From the NCBI GenBank assembly GCA_035235625.1, contig CP141148.1, forward strand, positions 14,757,057 to 14,821,056: 64,000 nucleotides of DNA, read 5' to 3'. Positions 49,431-59,830 of the stretch are shown here, in pieces. Positions within the stretch are counted from its first letter, which is position 1. Each line of letters opens with the position of its first letter. The notes under the pieces are model-generated. The model was not told the origin of the DNA, searched no databases, and saw only the letters and a program-made list of their open reading frames with translations. Position numbers and translations under genes: made by a program. Origin of the DNA: Saururus chinensis. Lineage: Eukaryota > Streptophyta > Magnoliopsida > Piperales > Saururaceae.

Positions 49431-49436
49431 GTAGTG

Positions 49437-49967
49437 TACATTGATGAGAAGCTAGCAAAGTCTGGATACAGTCACCAGCCTCGAAAGCCTGGTGACGAAC
49501 TACCTCTGGCTTCAATCCCTTGCCCAAGCATTATCCATCAGGCACATCCAAAGTCTCCCACCTCGGAACTAGCAGCCCCATTCATAGTTTTTAGTGAAGG
49601 CACTATATCAGATACTCCTTTAGTAGATGCGGACGTAATGGAGAGTTTCCATAATGGGTGATCACAGTCACCACTTTCCCGAGGTGGACAGTGTCAGGAA
49701 ACATGTTGCCAATGGAATGGTGAAGGCACTTAAGATAAAGGGGACTCGAACGTGGCCACTGACTAAGATCAACAAATGCCCGTACTAGGAAACAAATGAA
49801 GATTGTGTTTTGTTCGTCATGTACTATGTAGCAAAACTAGCAGGGGGCGTCATTCAGCCAGATTTTAGACAGCTCGAGATAATAGGCTTGGTCATGCCGA
49901 TGATATGCGTTGCTATACTTCGGGCCCGAATCGAAGAGGAATTTGATCCGGATACAGATGAATTGTA
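49437..49967 (+). pseudogene. ULP1-like MULE gene, C-terminal part with catalytic-Cys motif
   Basis: Resumes the frame broken by CACTA-2 (DEKLAKSGYSHQPRKPG...). After a stop at 49660 and a frame change it gives VRKHVANGMVKALKIKGTRTWPLTKINKCPY (49685-49780) and then a stop where the oxyanion-hole Gln codon (CAG to TAG, 49780-49782) should be. NEDCVLFVMYYV follows (49793-49830), carrying the catalytic Cys of C48/ULP1 proteases (family consensus Q....DCG.F). Glycine after Cys is valine. The upstream His of the catalytic triad was not found. In the family the enzyme cuts SUMO-type modifiers; this copy is dead. Confidence 0.7.
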
Positions 49968-51059
49968 AAAAGACCAATTATTTTGTAATGAATTACTATG
50001 ACCAATTATTTTGTAAATAATTACTGTACTCAATCTTTTGTACTTGTTGTACGAATGTCAGATGGCGTATAATCGATCAAACGATTTGTATCAATATCGT
50101 GTATTCAATAGCGCGAAATAGTAGTACACATATATCCAATCGTATTATAGTTCTCACGATTGCCTATTAGGTCGTGTTATCGCATACACGCCAACTCATA
50201 TTAGGTCGTGTTATTGTTTACTTCACATCTCATATTAGGACGTGTGTGATGTTGTGTAGTCAACCAAACGAAAAAGACACATGTTGTTGGTCATAACCCA
50301 AATCAAATATGGTGCTTTGGGCATAATGCATCAGGAATTGGATCATTATGATCATGTCATTGTCATGCATTCGAACACACGTTAATGCCAATATCGTGTA
50401 AGCAACGGACACTCTTGATTGCAAAATTTATCATCCATTTATATTATCATGTAATTAATAACACGTACCTGCTTTAGGTTGTGTTGTTGATTACATGATA
50501 CACATATATAGCATACCCTATTATATCATGTTGTGTTTTAGGAACACATTAATTACATATTTTGTGTTGATTATAACATGATGCATATACAAAAAAATTC
50601 AGCTGAAGAATGGATGTGGAAAAGGTAAGCCTGATCATGTAATTAGTAACACGTAAACCCTTTTGGTTGTGTTGTCGCTTACACGATACACATATACACA
50701 ATACCCATGTCATGTTTTTAGGAACACATTAATTACATATTTCATGTTTTTAGAAACACGTTAATTACATATTTTGTGTTTTTAGGAACACGTTAATTAC
50801 TTATTTCGTGTTAATCGACCTCCTTCGGCTTGTTGTTGGGACCAATATTGATAGCGTGTTAGAAAGCAGAAAATCATCACGCTATTACTCTCAATATACA
50901 GGAAAGACAACTTTCAATGGGAAGAAATGTATAACTGTTATTAACTTATTACATCCAAAAAACTAACCTTTACAAAACTTTAAAAATACAAAGAAAATAA
51001 CAATCCGTCTCGTCGCTAGCAATCCATTGGCATGTGATCTTCTTGCAGACTCTCGAACC
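49968..51059. other. MULE1 spacer rich in ACACGAT/ATCGTGT words
   Basis: No ORF. Many copies of ATCGTGT, GGTCGTGTTAT and TAACACG in both orientations (for example 50096, 50192, 50216, 50395, 50465 and 50650). A block around GGAACACATTAATTACAT is repeated near 50540, 50710, 50755 and 51980. Confidence 0.6.
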
Positions 51060-51580
51060 CATGCGACGGATCATTAGAGACATTGCTATATTGCCGTCTA
51101 GCGAACCATGCCCACCATCGGATATAGGTGAGGACCATATGTGATGGTGGACCGATTCACCATCCGCAGCTAAAGCAATCTCCTGAATGACCCATCTCCG
51201 TGAAGAACCAGTGCGTGAGCATTCTGCAAACCCTAAATTGACGTCTATCGAATAGGGCGTGAATGCGATGGATCATTGGAAAAATTGATATATCACCGTC
51301 TAGTGAATCATGCCCACGATCGGATATAGGTGGTGACCGTATCCGATGGTGGGTCGATTCACCAGCCGCCACTATAGCAATATCCTGAATGATATGTCTC
51401 CACAAAGAACATCATTGGGAGAAAGTCATTGCTAAATCACCGTCTAGAGAACCATGCCCACCATCGGATATAGGTGAGGACCGTATCCGATGGCAGACCG
51501 ATTCACCAGCTGCCGCTAAAGCAATCTCTGCGAAGAACTAGTGAGTGAGCGTTCTGCAAACCCTAACCCTAATATATATA
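51060..51580. repeat. Minisatellite, 3 imperfect copies of a ~140-200-bp unit
   Basis: Copies are marked by ATGCCCACCATCGGATATAG at about 51109, 51310 (one change) and 51453. Each is followed by an inverted ATCCGATGGTGG word and a TTCTGCAAACCCTAA or related end. Confidence 0.8.
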
Positions 51581-51744
51581 TATGTATGTATGTATATATA
51601 TTTAGGTAGGGTGAGACGGTTACGGACCGCCAGGTTATTGAAGGTATTGATGCCTCAGGAATAATGCCTCGACAATTGGAACATTATGAACATGGAATTG
51701 TCGTGAGTTCAAACACATGATATGACCAATATCGTGAAAGTGAA

Positions 51745-51865
51745 GGACAATTTGACATCGTCTAAGCAAAGGACACTTTGACATCATGTAAGAAAAGGAC
51801 ACTTTGACATCGTGTAAGCAAAGGATACTTTAACATCTTGTACGCAAAGGACACTTTTACATAAG
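51745..51865 (+). repeat. ~27-bp tandem repeat, 5 copies
   Basis: AAAGGACACTTTGACATCGT plus GTAAGC recurs with small changes. Confidence 0.85.
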
Positions 51866-52530
51866 AATTAATAATCAATATATATTATCGTGTAATTAGT
51901 AACACGTAATTCCTTTTGGTCGTGTTGTTGCTTACATGATACACATATACATTATACCCTATGTACAACATGTGTTTTTAGGAACACATTAATTACATAT
52001 TTCGTGTTGATTATAACATGATGCATATACAAAAAATTTTAGCTGAAGAACGTAGGTGGAAAAGGTAAGCCTGATCGATGCTCTCCCTCCTTACGCCATT
52101 TGCGTACGCTACTATTCGACCTCCTTTGGCTTTTCTTTGGGACATCTGCCACATTGGGGAGCCCTGCTTGTATGCTGGTACATCGTTTGCGGTTGTGACC
52201 CAACTGACCACATGTTCCACATTTTCGTGGGGCTTTGAGAGGCGGTTGTGACTCTATCCAATTTTTTAGTGGACACCCCCGCTTCTTTTGAGGGATAGGT
52301 GGGTTGAATGTAGGCATAACTCCAACCGGTGCCCATTGGTGCCGATCCTTCGTTGGGTGTAAGGGCTCACAATAGGTTAGTTTGTACATTTCAGTAGGGT
52401 ACTATCTTTCGCAGTACTCAGATGCATAGAAGTGTCTATTATCGATTACTGTGATTGCATGCTTACATGGTAGACCCAGATGTTGAAACTTTCCACATGT
52501 GTAGGTACGGTCAACTAGGTTTACCACATC

Positions 52531-52732
52531 CTATGAAGAAATGATCGTGAGTAAGAGAGCACTATAAATGAATTTATCGTGTTCCCAAGTACACAACGTG
52601 TCTTACAATCGTTATGTAAGACACATCGACTTACACATTCAAGGACAATAACGTGTGTAACCTAACACGATATGAATTCCTAACGCATAAACGAGCACAA
52701 GCTATGTACATCACCGTATGAATGCAATGTAC
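52531..52732 (-). other. Predicted intron in MULE1 transposase
   Basis: Minus-strand donor CAG/GTACAT at 52732 and acceptor TTCATAG/GATG at 52531, between the core and the SWIM finger. Contains AACACGATATG and ATCGTGT words. Confidence 0.6.
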
Positions 52733-53668
52733 CTGGTGATGTAGCGAATTAACCTGGAATTCATATAGTGACACAGACAATACAATCACATTACTTGCTT
52801 CTTCTCGCCTATTTTTGATGTGTTTTTAGGCAAATGTGGTTAACTCTTCCATCATATTCTATCTGTTCGTCCGACATTTTTCAAATAATGTTGTTGTGTG
52901 CTCAATTAAATGAGTTATAGGCATCGATCTGGCTTTTTTGAACATTGCATTTGCACTTTTAGACCTATTGGAGCTGAGTGTCCCATATCTTTTCCCTGGA
53001 AATGATACATTGGCCTAGTGATCCAAACTTATCTTATTTAGCCAAGCATATGCTTCTAGATTATGTTCTTTAATGTTATTCATTGTTTCATCGTATACAT
53101 TCTGTCTGAACATTTCGGCTGCAACATGGAGCTGATTCTTTAGGTAGTTGTCCTTAAATTTGTCTAGCATATTTGCTGCCATGTGACGAATACAATACCC
53201 ATGGTGTGTAGATGGGAAAAACTTCTTCACATCATTTGTCAATCCCTTCTGTTTATCTGAAACAATTGCATCCAACTCAGTTGGAGGATCAGAGAATAGA
53301 TGATTTCTAAGAAACTAAAGAAACCAGCACCTAGTTTTCTCACATTCATTGTCAACCATTGCACAACATATTATTGTTCCCGTCCACTGCAGTTGTTGTC
53401 AATAGCTGTCCAAGATACTTTCCTTTCAAGAAGGTTGCATCAACCGTTAGCAACGGCCTCAAGGTTGTTCTGAAAGTTCTCGCAATGGGGCCAAACATCT
53501 AGAATACTCTTTTGAAATTGTACCCACCTATAGGTCCAGGAATGTCACATGAACTCATTGGCACAACTACACTTCCCAAATTTATATATTCTATCTGCCT
53601 CCCGTTAGAAGGAAGTAAGCGGTAGGATTCGTCTGGGTCACCATCTATTAAATCAATTAGAGCTTTAC

Positions 53669-53952
53669 CTACACAACCAAATACAATTTAGTAAATGTTA
53701 TATGACACCGGCTAACACCGTGTTCCCGATCGCATGACATTCTATGTTTTCATGTGATCGGAATCCACACACAATGCCTGGTCATGTTTATGGTAACACG
53801 ATATTGACGTATGTCATGTGGGTCATAACACAATATTGACATACGTCATGTGGTAACACGATATCGACTATAGTTTAAGTGTGTAAATGATAACATGCTA
53901 GACTAACATATCATGACACTAAATCAACACTTCGCTTCTTCTCATGCATTAC
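53669..53952 (-). other. Predicted intron in MULE1 transposase
   Basis: Minus-strand donor CCG/GTAATG at 53952 and acceptor TGTGTAG/GTAAAG at 53669 join NYKKC.RTG to KALIDLIDGDP, the usual junction of the MULE HTH and core regions. The intron is full of ACACGATAT-type words. Confidence 0.65.
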
Positions 53953-54614
53953 CGGTGCGCTAGCATTTCTTGTAGTTCGCAGTTATGCCCCAATACTTTG
54001 AAATATAACTTGCTATGCTCTTAGGTGTAATGTCCAGAGAGTCTTTAAAGAGGCCATAACATTTTCTCTCTATCCAAAGGTGCGATGCTAGGGGATGGTC
54101 AGTTGACTTTCTTTGGGTTCCACATGAATGAGTCAGCACTAACCTCATGACAGTCACATGATCTCCTATATTTGAAGCCTTTATGTATCAGTTACAAGAT
54201 TCATTGGAGCACTTTGCGACATGCGTATTCCAGTTTTCATCCACAACATGATATATGAAATTCGCCTTTATTGCTAAGTCGATCAAGACCCTCTTGAAAT
54301 GCAATAGACTTAGAAAATGTGCACTGAATTCAAGGAGCTTATGGTAATCCTTAGCTTGCAAGCTACCCGTCATTAGCTGGCCTTCATCAATATTCGGTTC
54401 CAACATGTTTAAATCATCGATAGTATCCCAATTTGCATCCGCCTCAACGTTGACGGGTAATGACGTCATTAGCTGGCCTTCATCAATACTAGGAACCTCG
54501 TTGTTTCCAAATTCTTCATGGTCGGACATACTTTCCATGTCAACTATATCATTATCGTACCACAGATCCTCAGCCCACATATTTTCAACTTCTTCGCCTT
54601 GTCTACTGTTGTAA

Positions 54615-55753
54615 TTACAAGGGTTGTATGGAGGTTTCTAGTTATCAAATGAAGTCCTTGTCCCACCCATTATTGGCGACAATTCCTCTAATCTATTCTG
54701 ATTGACTTCTATTTCAGGTTCTGTACTCGCTGGATTGGTGAAAGATGATTGACATGGATTTGTTGAGGGCAAATTTCCCGGTTCTCCCAATCTACATTGC
54801 ACATTATTATGTTATAAAAATGCAAAATCAGTCGACATCGTGTATTTTGTTAACACGCAACATTTCAAGATGTGTTATCAAAAACACGACATGGATGCAT
54901 GTCATGTTATTATATCTATGATGCAACACATAATTGCTTATCACATGTGTAAATTGTGTAATTACTAATACGATATATTACAAGTTGTATTTATAACTTC
55001 GCACAATATGATTTACCCTTAACACGATAAGTTCAATATTGTGGTCTCGAGTACACGAAATATACCAATTGTGTATAATCTAAAGATTCAACCTGACAGT
55101 TTCAAAGGTGAACTGAGTTTCATTGAATCTGGTATGAAATCCAACATTAATGCTGGGAGGGTGATGGTGATTTATCACTGTTGTCGGGTTGTTTCATCTC
55201 GGCATACAACAATAACACATCCTTATTCGCCTTCTTATGAATGGAGAACACTAATTGAAGGTCCTCATCGTCTTGTTATTCATATATCATGGATGATTGG
55301 GATGATGGAATTAAATACTTCAAACTAACATTACCATTGACGGAAAGTCGTGCTTTGACTTGCCCTAGCAGATCGCTGAAGCTCACCGATGGATGAATGT
55401 TCATCAATTGTGCCATTCCACCGATATACATGTTGTCATTGCCAACTCTTCATTATCATGGATGCAAATACCGATCCTATCCATGCTTGGTGTGAAAGAA
55501 TGATTCGTTTATGCGAAATGTAGCTTTTGGAGCACTCACACAATGTCTGCGGTCTCAAAAAACACTTTTTCCTTGTTCATCAACTCTCGCTGGTGAGTCA
55601 CCGCTGGTCAGCTCCCTCAGGTGAGTTCCGTTCATTGCCGATGACTCCCAGCCTACCCAAATGGCGCAACACTGTTTTGGTGTACATTTATTGCTATGAA
55701 CATTTAAAACATGATATAGGGGAAACCTAAGGGTATTTTGGTCCACAACCAAG
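54615..55753. other. MULE1 right flank, no clear gene
   Basis: Includes a further stretch of ACACGAT/ATCGTGT words (54840-55070). A plus-strand ORF (55041-55328) and a minus-strand ORF (55555-55764) have no recognisable domain. Probably 5' UTR/promoter side of the transposase. Confidence 0.5.
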
Positions 55754-55802
55754 CCATATGGCATTTCTGTTTAAAATCCAGGGAATATGGAATATTTCAT
55801 TC
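55754..55802 (-). repeat. MULE1 right TIR
   Basis: Inverted partner of 41336-41384. Confidence 0.88.
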
Positions 55803-55803
55803 T

Positions 55804-56261
55804 CTGAGGACTAATGGACCAACATCATATAGAGAATTGGCGATTCACATATGCTTGAGAGCCTGCCAAAAAACAATGCAAACGAATGCCTTTTGATTTA
55901 TCAATTGAAGCTTCAATGATCCAATCCCATAATTTTTGTAGTCTGGACTGGAGTAATTAGCAAATTGATACTGCAAAACAAAAATTTTCATAATATGAAA
56001 GGGAAAGTTAGTCTACAGAAGAAGGCCAGAGTTAAAAAAAATGAAATGTCTGTCCGGAGGACTAAAGGACTCCATTGAAACAAGAAGAGCAAATAAAGGC
56101 TAAACAGTAGAGGATATTGGATGCAGTCTTTCAATTTGGAATTACCTTCACAGGTGGTATAGATTGCACACTGGGCAGCAAACTAGTTGTAAATATGAAG
56201 GAATGAAAGTATCATTTGAGGAATTATGGTCAATTTGTAAAGATCCAAGTTCTAGTGATCT
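55804..56261. other. CACTA-1 interior, unassigned
   Basis: AT-rich; no gene, repeat or element end recognised. Confidence 0.4.
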
Positions 56262-56650
56262 ACCGATAACTAATAGCGCATGCATTTTGTGATCTCAAAC
56301 TAATAGTGAGGACTAATAATTTATTTTTACCTATTATCTTTATTCTTATGTATGTGTAGTTAAGTTTGAGTGCCTCATTTGGAGCCGTACACTTTGGGGA
56401 AATATAAATATACTAAATACAAATTTATAAGGTGAGCACGTAAATAAATCATGTCATGCGAAGTATGCACGCCCTCATGCTCGGTCGAAATTTGATCCGA
56501 CGATGCTGACCTCGCGGGCATGAACCACCAAATATTAAAAAAAATTATCTTATTTTTTAGTATTTATATTTTGGTTATCCATATAATTAACACATATTTA
56601 AAACAAATTATTATTAGAAAAATAGTATTACTTGCGACGTAAACTTATAG
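56262..56650 (+). repeat. Direct repeat D1 (CACTA-1 right region)
   Basis: About 390 bp colinear with 59462-59830, sharing AATAGTGAGGAC, TTGGGGAAATATAAATATAC, GAAGTATGCACGCCCTCAT and CATGAACCACCAAATATTAA. Followed, like D2, by CACTA-type GCGACGTA motifs. Confidence 0.9.
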
Positions 56651-56789
56651 GTTGTTATTAACGTCGCTATTGATGTATGCTATTTGCGACGTATAATGTT
56701 ATACATCGCTAATAATTAGTGTTATTTATATTAGGGAAAATATAAATAATAATTTTAAATATCTAATATATATATATATATATATATTA

Positions 56790-57110
56790 GGGAAAATTAT
56801 ATAAATAATAATTTCAAAAAATATTTACCATTTTAAGCCACTTTGAAAAATATTTCCCAAAATGGTGTTCCTTTTTTGCCATGCAGGCGCTAGCTAAGCG
56901 GTTGGTGCCTGTGTGGCTTTTTTTAAAAAAAATTTAAGTTGATTCTTTTTGTTTAGAAGGACGAAATTGGTTTTAAGCTGATTTCATCCTTCTAAACGAC
57001 GAAATCGGTTTATGACCACTTGACCTGATTTTGTCGTTCTGAACGACGAAATGAACTTAAGCTGATTTCATCCTTCTGGACAATGAAATTGCCACACCTC
57101 TCCCATTTTG
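56790..57110 (+). repeat. MULE2 left TIR
   Basis: Inverted partner of 59015-59344. Internally built of repeated GACGAAAT(C)/GATTTCGTC palindromic words. Confidence 0.85.
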
Positions 57111-57379
57111 GTGTTTGGTTGGTAAGAATGCTGATTTCGCGTCCTTCTAAAGGACGAAATCAAATTAAATTTTTTTGAAAAAAACTTTTTGAAACTAACT
57201 TTATCACCTGTCCCTGTTCATTCATTCAAAACATACTCAATACATACAAAATTGCATTCATTCCACCCATTCCATGCATCACAAATATAACATTAAAGTA
57301 CATCATAGACGAGTATCAAATATATTACATCACAAGTCAAAAAAAATATTTAGTTTAAAATAAACATATAAAAAAGGTA

Positions 57380-58900
57380 ATGTCATAATTTCCTACGTCC
57401 TCAACCTCGACCTCGTCCTCAACGGTGCTGTACAAGGTCCTCATGATCTGCCTTTAGCTCAGGCTCGGCTCAGGCTCTGGCTGCGGCTCAGGCTCTATCT
57501 CCGGCTCAGCATAAGTAATAGATGGTACAACATGAGCTGGCCGATGTCATCTATAATATAAAATCGGATCTGACTGAGCTACATGTGTAGTGATCGGAAA
57601 TGATGAATATGTAGGAGAGCTATATGCTGTTGATGAAGATGGAATATCAGGGAATGAAGAGTGCATCGGCCGTGTCTGAGCGGCCTCATCGACAGGATAA
57701 TCTCTATGAACATCCGTAGTCACCAACTGAAGCAGCGGCAAGCTACGATGGACACCATCCTGCTCTGTAAGCATCGTCTAACATGATGCTAAAAAATCCT
57801 CACGCGAAGTACAGGTGTTAAGTGCATTAGTCAAATGCGCATGCGTACGTCGAACTAGACAAAGCTATAAAAAAATAAATTAAATATTAGATAAATAATT
57901 AATAAGAAATAAGAAAGTAATATATGCCTTAATTAACAAAGTTGTACTTACCAGAGCCGCTCAGACGCACCCCTAGGCTGATATGTCATCTCCTCTACAT
58001 CATTGCGTGGTAAAATATATCGTCGTGTAATCGGTAAATACCATTGCATATAAGCACTATGAACATCTCGCAATGTTGTAGCCATCTCCCCTCTGATAAT
58101 AGTGGCTCTCCTATCATCCCATCGAGCGATATATGACGCATGATGTAAAGTCCAGTTGGTAATATGGCAGCCCTGTTGAGTAATACGATGGACAAACTCG
58201 ATGGCCCCTTGCTCCAGGTTAAACTAGAGCATTACACAATTTGGCACATACATCTCTATAATCTCGTAACATATCAGCGGAGTACAAGATAGCCATACCT
58301 CTTGACCGTCAGTGCATAGAGGAGGTAACACATCCAATACGTCCTCTGAGTACAGCTGCCAAATAACCTATACAATATATAAAGATAATTTAGCTTAAAT
58401 AATGATGATATTTTTTAAAATCATTACATAAAAAGTTCAACACGGCAATAAAATTACCTGATATGGTCATTGGTGGTCTAATTCTTCTCTGTACAATCGG
58501 AGGACTCCTTGTGGATTTTTGGTTCTCTTTTTCCTAACATTCCAGCTTAAGGAGTTAAATTTGAAAAAAAAGTTCAGCATATGTACATAAACCGTTGCTA
58601 AAAAAAGTAAGTGTTAAACATAAATACAGCCTACCTTGCCCCTAATGGAGCACCCTCGACTAAGCGACCCATCTCAGCACTTGGTTGTTTGACGTGTAAG
58701 TGCTCCTACGACCATAACTATGTCAGAAAATATAATAACAAATATTAAAATTAAAGAATTATACGTGACCAAAATACCATTTAAAGTTACAGAATTATTT
58801 ACCTGAAGAAGGGTCAGCAGCCCGCAATCCCCGAGGTCATGGCATGGCATGCTTTCCCTAGCTCTCGGTATAAAAATGTAAGAGTAGCATTGCCTCATGA
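57380..58900 (-). pseudogene. Plant mobile domain (PMD/MAIN-like) pseudogene in MULE2
   Basis: Minus-strand text: RESMPCHDLGDCGLLTLLQ (58865-58805), a short exon near 58720-58640, a segment with KKRTKNPQGVLRLYREELDH (about 58540-58480), then across an intron (58368-58457) IWQLYSEDVLDVLPPLCTDG (58367-58310). PLICYEIIEMYVPNCVMLQF, WTLHHASYIARWDDRRATII and YMQWYLPITRRYILP follow (58280-58010). WY..ITRR and the CVM.QF block are signatures of the aminotransferase-like plant mobile domain seen in MAIN proteins and in MULE/gypsy cargo. The C-terminus has an EPEPQPEPEP run (about 57500). Frames shift repeatedly. Function in the element unknown; MAIN proteins act in silencing and genome integrity. Confidence 0.8.
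58368..58457 (-). other. Predicted intron in PMD pseudogene
   Basis: Minus-strand donor ATCAG/GTAATT at 58457 and acceptor TGTATAG/GTTATT at 58368, with PMD text continuing on both sides. Confidence 0.65.
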
Positions 58901-59014
58901 ATAAGTACCAGCCATGTCAAAGTCCAGAAGATGATTTCGCGTTAAAACGAAGATGATTTTGTCGTTTAGAAAGACGAAATCAACTTAAGTTGATTTTGTC
59001 CTTCTAAATGATGA

Positions 59015-59344
59015 AATCAACACCGAACATCGAAATAGAAGTGTGGCAATTTCCTCATTCAGAAGGACGAAATCAGCTTAAGTTGATTTCGTCGTTCAAA
59101 ACGACAAAATCGGGTCAAGTGGTCTTAAACCGATTTTATCGTTTAGAAGAACGAAATCAGCTTAAAACCAATTTTGTTCTTCTAAATGACGAAATCAACT
59201 TAAAAATTAAAAAAAAAAGCCACGCAGGTGGCAGCTGCTTGGATGGTGCCTGCATGGCAAAAAGGTACACCACTTTGGGAAATATTTCCCAAAGTGGTTT
59301 AAAATGGGAAATATTTTTTTAATTATTATTTATATAATTTTTCC
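59015..59344 (-). repeat. MULE2 right TIR
   Basis: Inverted copy of 56790-57110, same GACGAAATC palindrome units. Confidence 0.85.
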
Positions 59345-59461
59345 TATATATTAATATTCTATATAAATATCCTACAACTTTTAATTTTTATGACTTTCTG
59401 GACTCTCATCATACACGAGCCACATTTGAAATGCGAGACATCAAATTCCTAATTGAAGGGG

Positions 59462-59830
59462 AAACATATCACCAATAGCACGCGCATTTTGTGAACTTAA
59501 AGTAATAGTGAGGACCAATATTTTATTTTTACCTATTATCTTTATTTCGATGTATGTGAAGTTAAGTTTGAGCACCTCATTGGGAGCCATGCACTTTGGG
59601 GAAATATAAATATACCAAATACAAATTTATAAGGTGCACACATAAATAAATCATGCCACGTGAAGTATGCACGCCCTCATACTCCGTCGAAATTTGATTC
59701 AATGATGCTGACCACCCGTGCATGAACCACCAAATATTAAAAAAATTTCTTATTTTTTCAATATTTATATTTTGATGATCGGTATAATTAACACATATTT
59801 TTAGACCAAAGAAAATTAGAAAAAAAGCAT
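59462..59830 (+). repeat. Direct repeat D2 (CACTA-1 right region)
   Basis: Second copy of D1. Together with the following subterminal motifs it looks like a tandem duplication of a ~640-bp CACTA-1 segment, with MULE2 sitting between the copies. Confidence 0.9.

Larger units (their letters stand above)
44754..49436. mobile_element. Non-autonomous CACTA element CACTA-2, TSD TAC
   Basis: 4683 bp. Both ends are CACTACAACAAAA (left 44754, right inverted ending 49436), flanked by TAC (44751-44753) and TAC (49437-49439), exactly the 3-bp TSD of CACTA elements. Subterminal ATTAGCGACGC / GCGTCGCTAAT arrays lie at 44770-45300 and 48900-49430. The interior is GA-rich (45.5-47.84 kb) and C-rich (48.1-48.78 kb) with no transposase. 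It shares its terminus with CACTA-1, so a related autonomous element probably mobilised it. Confidence 0.95.
52011..54614 (-). pseudogene. MuDR-type MULE1 transposase (introns, few stops)
   Basis: Read on the minus strand. Acidic N-terminus (MWAEDLWYDNDIVDMESMSDHEEF, 54580-54510). A MuDR DNA-binding domain with FKRVLIDLAIKANFIYHV (54300-54245) and AKCSNESCN (54215-54190). LTHSCGTQRK (54140-54110). Then a core with VDATFLKGKYLGQLL (about 53445-53400), VDGNNN and IVSDKQKGLTNDVKKFFP (53270-53210) plus HGYCIRHMAANM, supplying the DDE-type acidic residues. A SWIM finger (TCGKFQHLGLPCKHAITV, about 52505-52450) and a CCHC knuckle CGTCGQLGHNRKRC (about 52235-52195) follow. The enzyme cuts and pastes the element in the nucleus. 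It has stops (for example at about 52410 in the SWIM segment) and a damaged core, so it is probably inactive. Confidence 0.85.
41335..55803. mobile_element. Mutator-like element MULE1 (Kaonashi type), ~9.8 kb without nested CACTA-2
   Basis: Terminal inverted repeats at 41336-41384 and 55754-55802 match at 46 of 49 positions (GAATGAAATATTCCATATTC at the outer ends). Inside are a minus-strand MuDR-type transposase (52.0-54.6 kb) and a convergent plus-strand gene with a ULP1-like cysteine-protease end (42.2-49.97 kb). Carrying a ULP1-like gene is the hallmark of Kaonashi MULEs (established knowledge). A clean 9-bp TSD was not found (CTGGCCAAA against TCTGAGGAC). CACTA-2 is nested at 44754-49436. 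Confidence 0.85.
56790..59344. mobile_element. MULE2 with long TIRs and PMD gene, 9-bp TSD
   Basis: 2555 bp. Flanked by TATATATTA at 56781-56789 and 59345-59353, a 9-bp TSD as made by Mutator-like transposases (AT-rich, so chance is not excluded). Outer ends GGGAAAATTATATAAATAAT and, inverted, GGAAAAATTATATAAATAAT. TIRs extend over 300 bp. Encodes no transposase, only a PMD-type pseudogene, so it is non-autonomous. Confidence 0.85.

Noticed and set aside
55041-55328. 95-residue plus-strand ORF
   Set aside because: No recognisable domain; lies in the 5' flank of the minus-strand transposase.
41325-55812. 9-bp TSD for MULE1
   Set aside because: Flanks CTGGCCAAA and TCTGAGGAC do not match even when the ends are shifted by a few bases.
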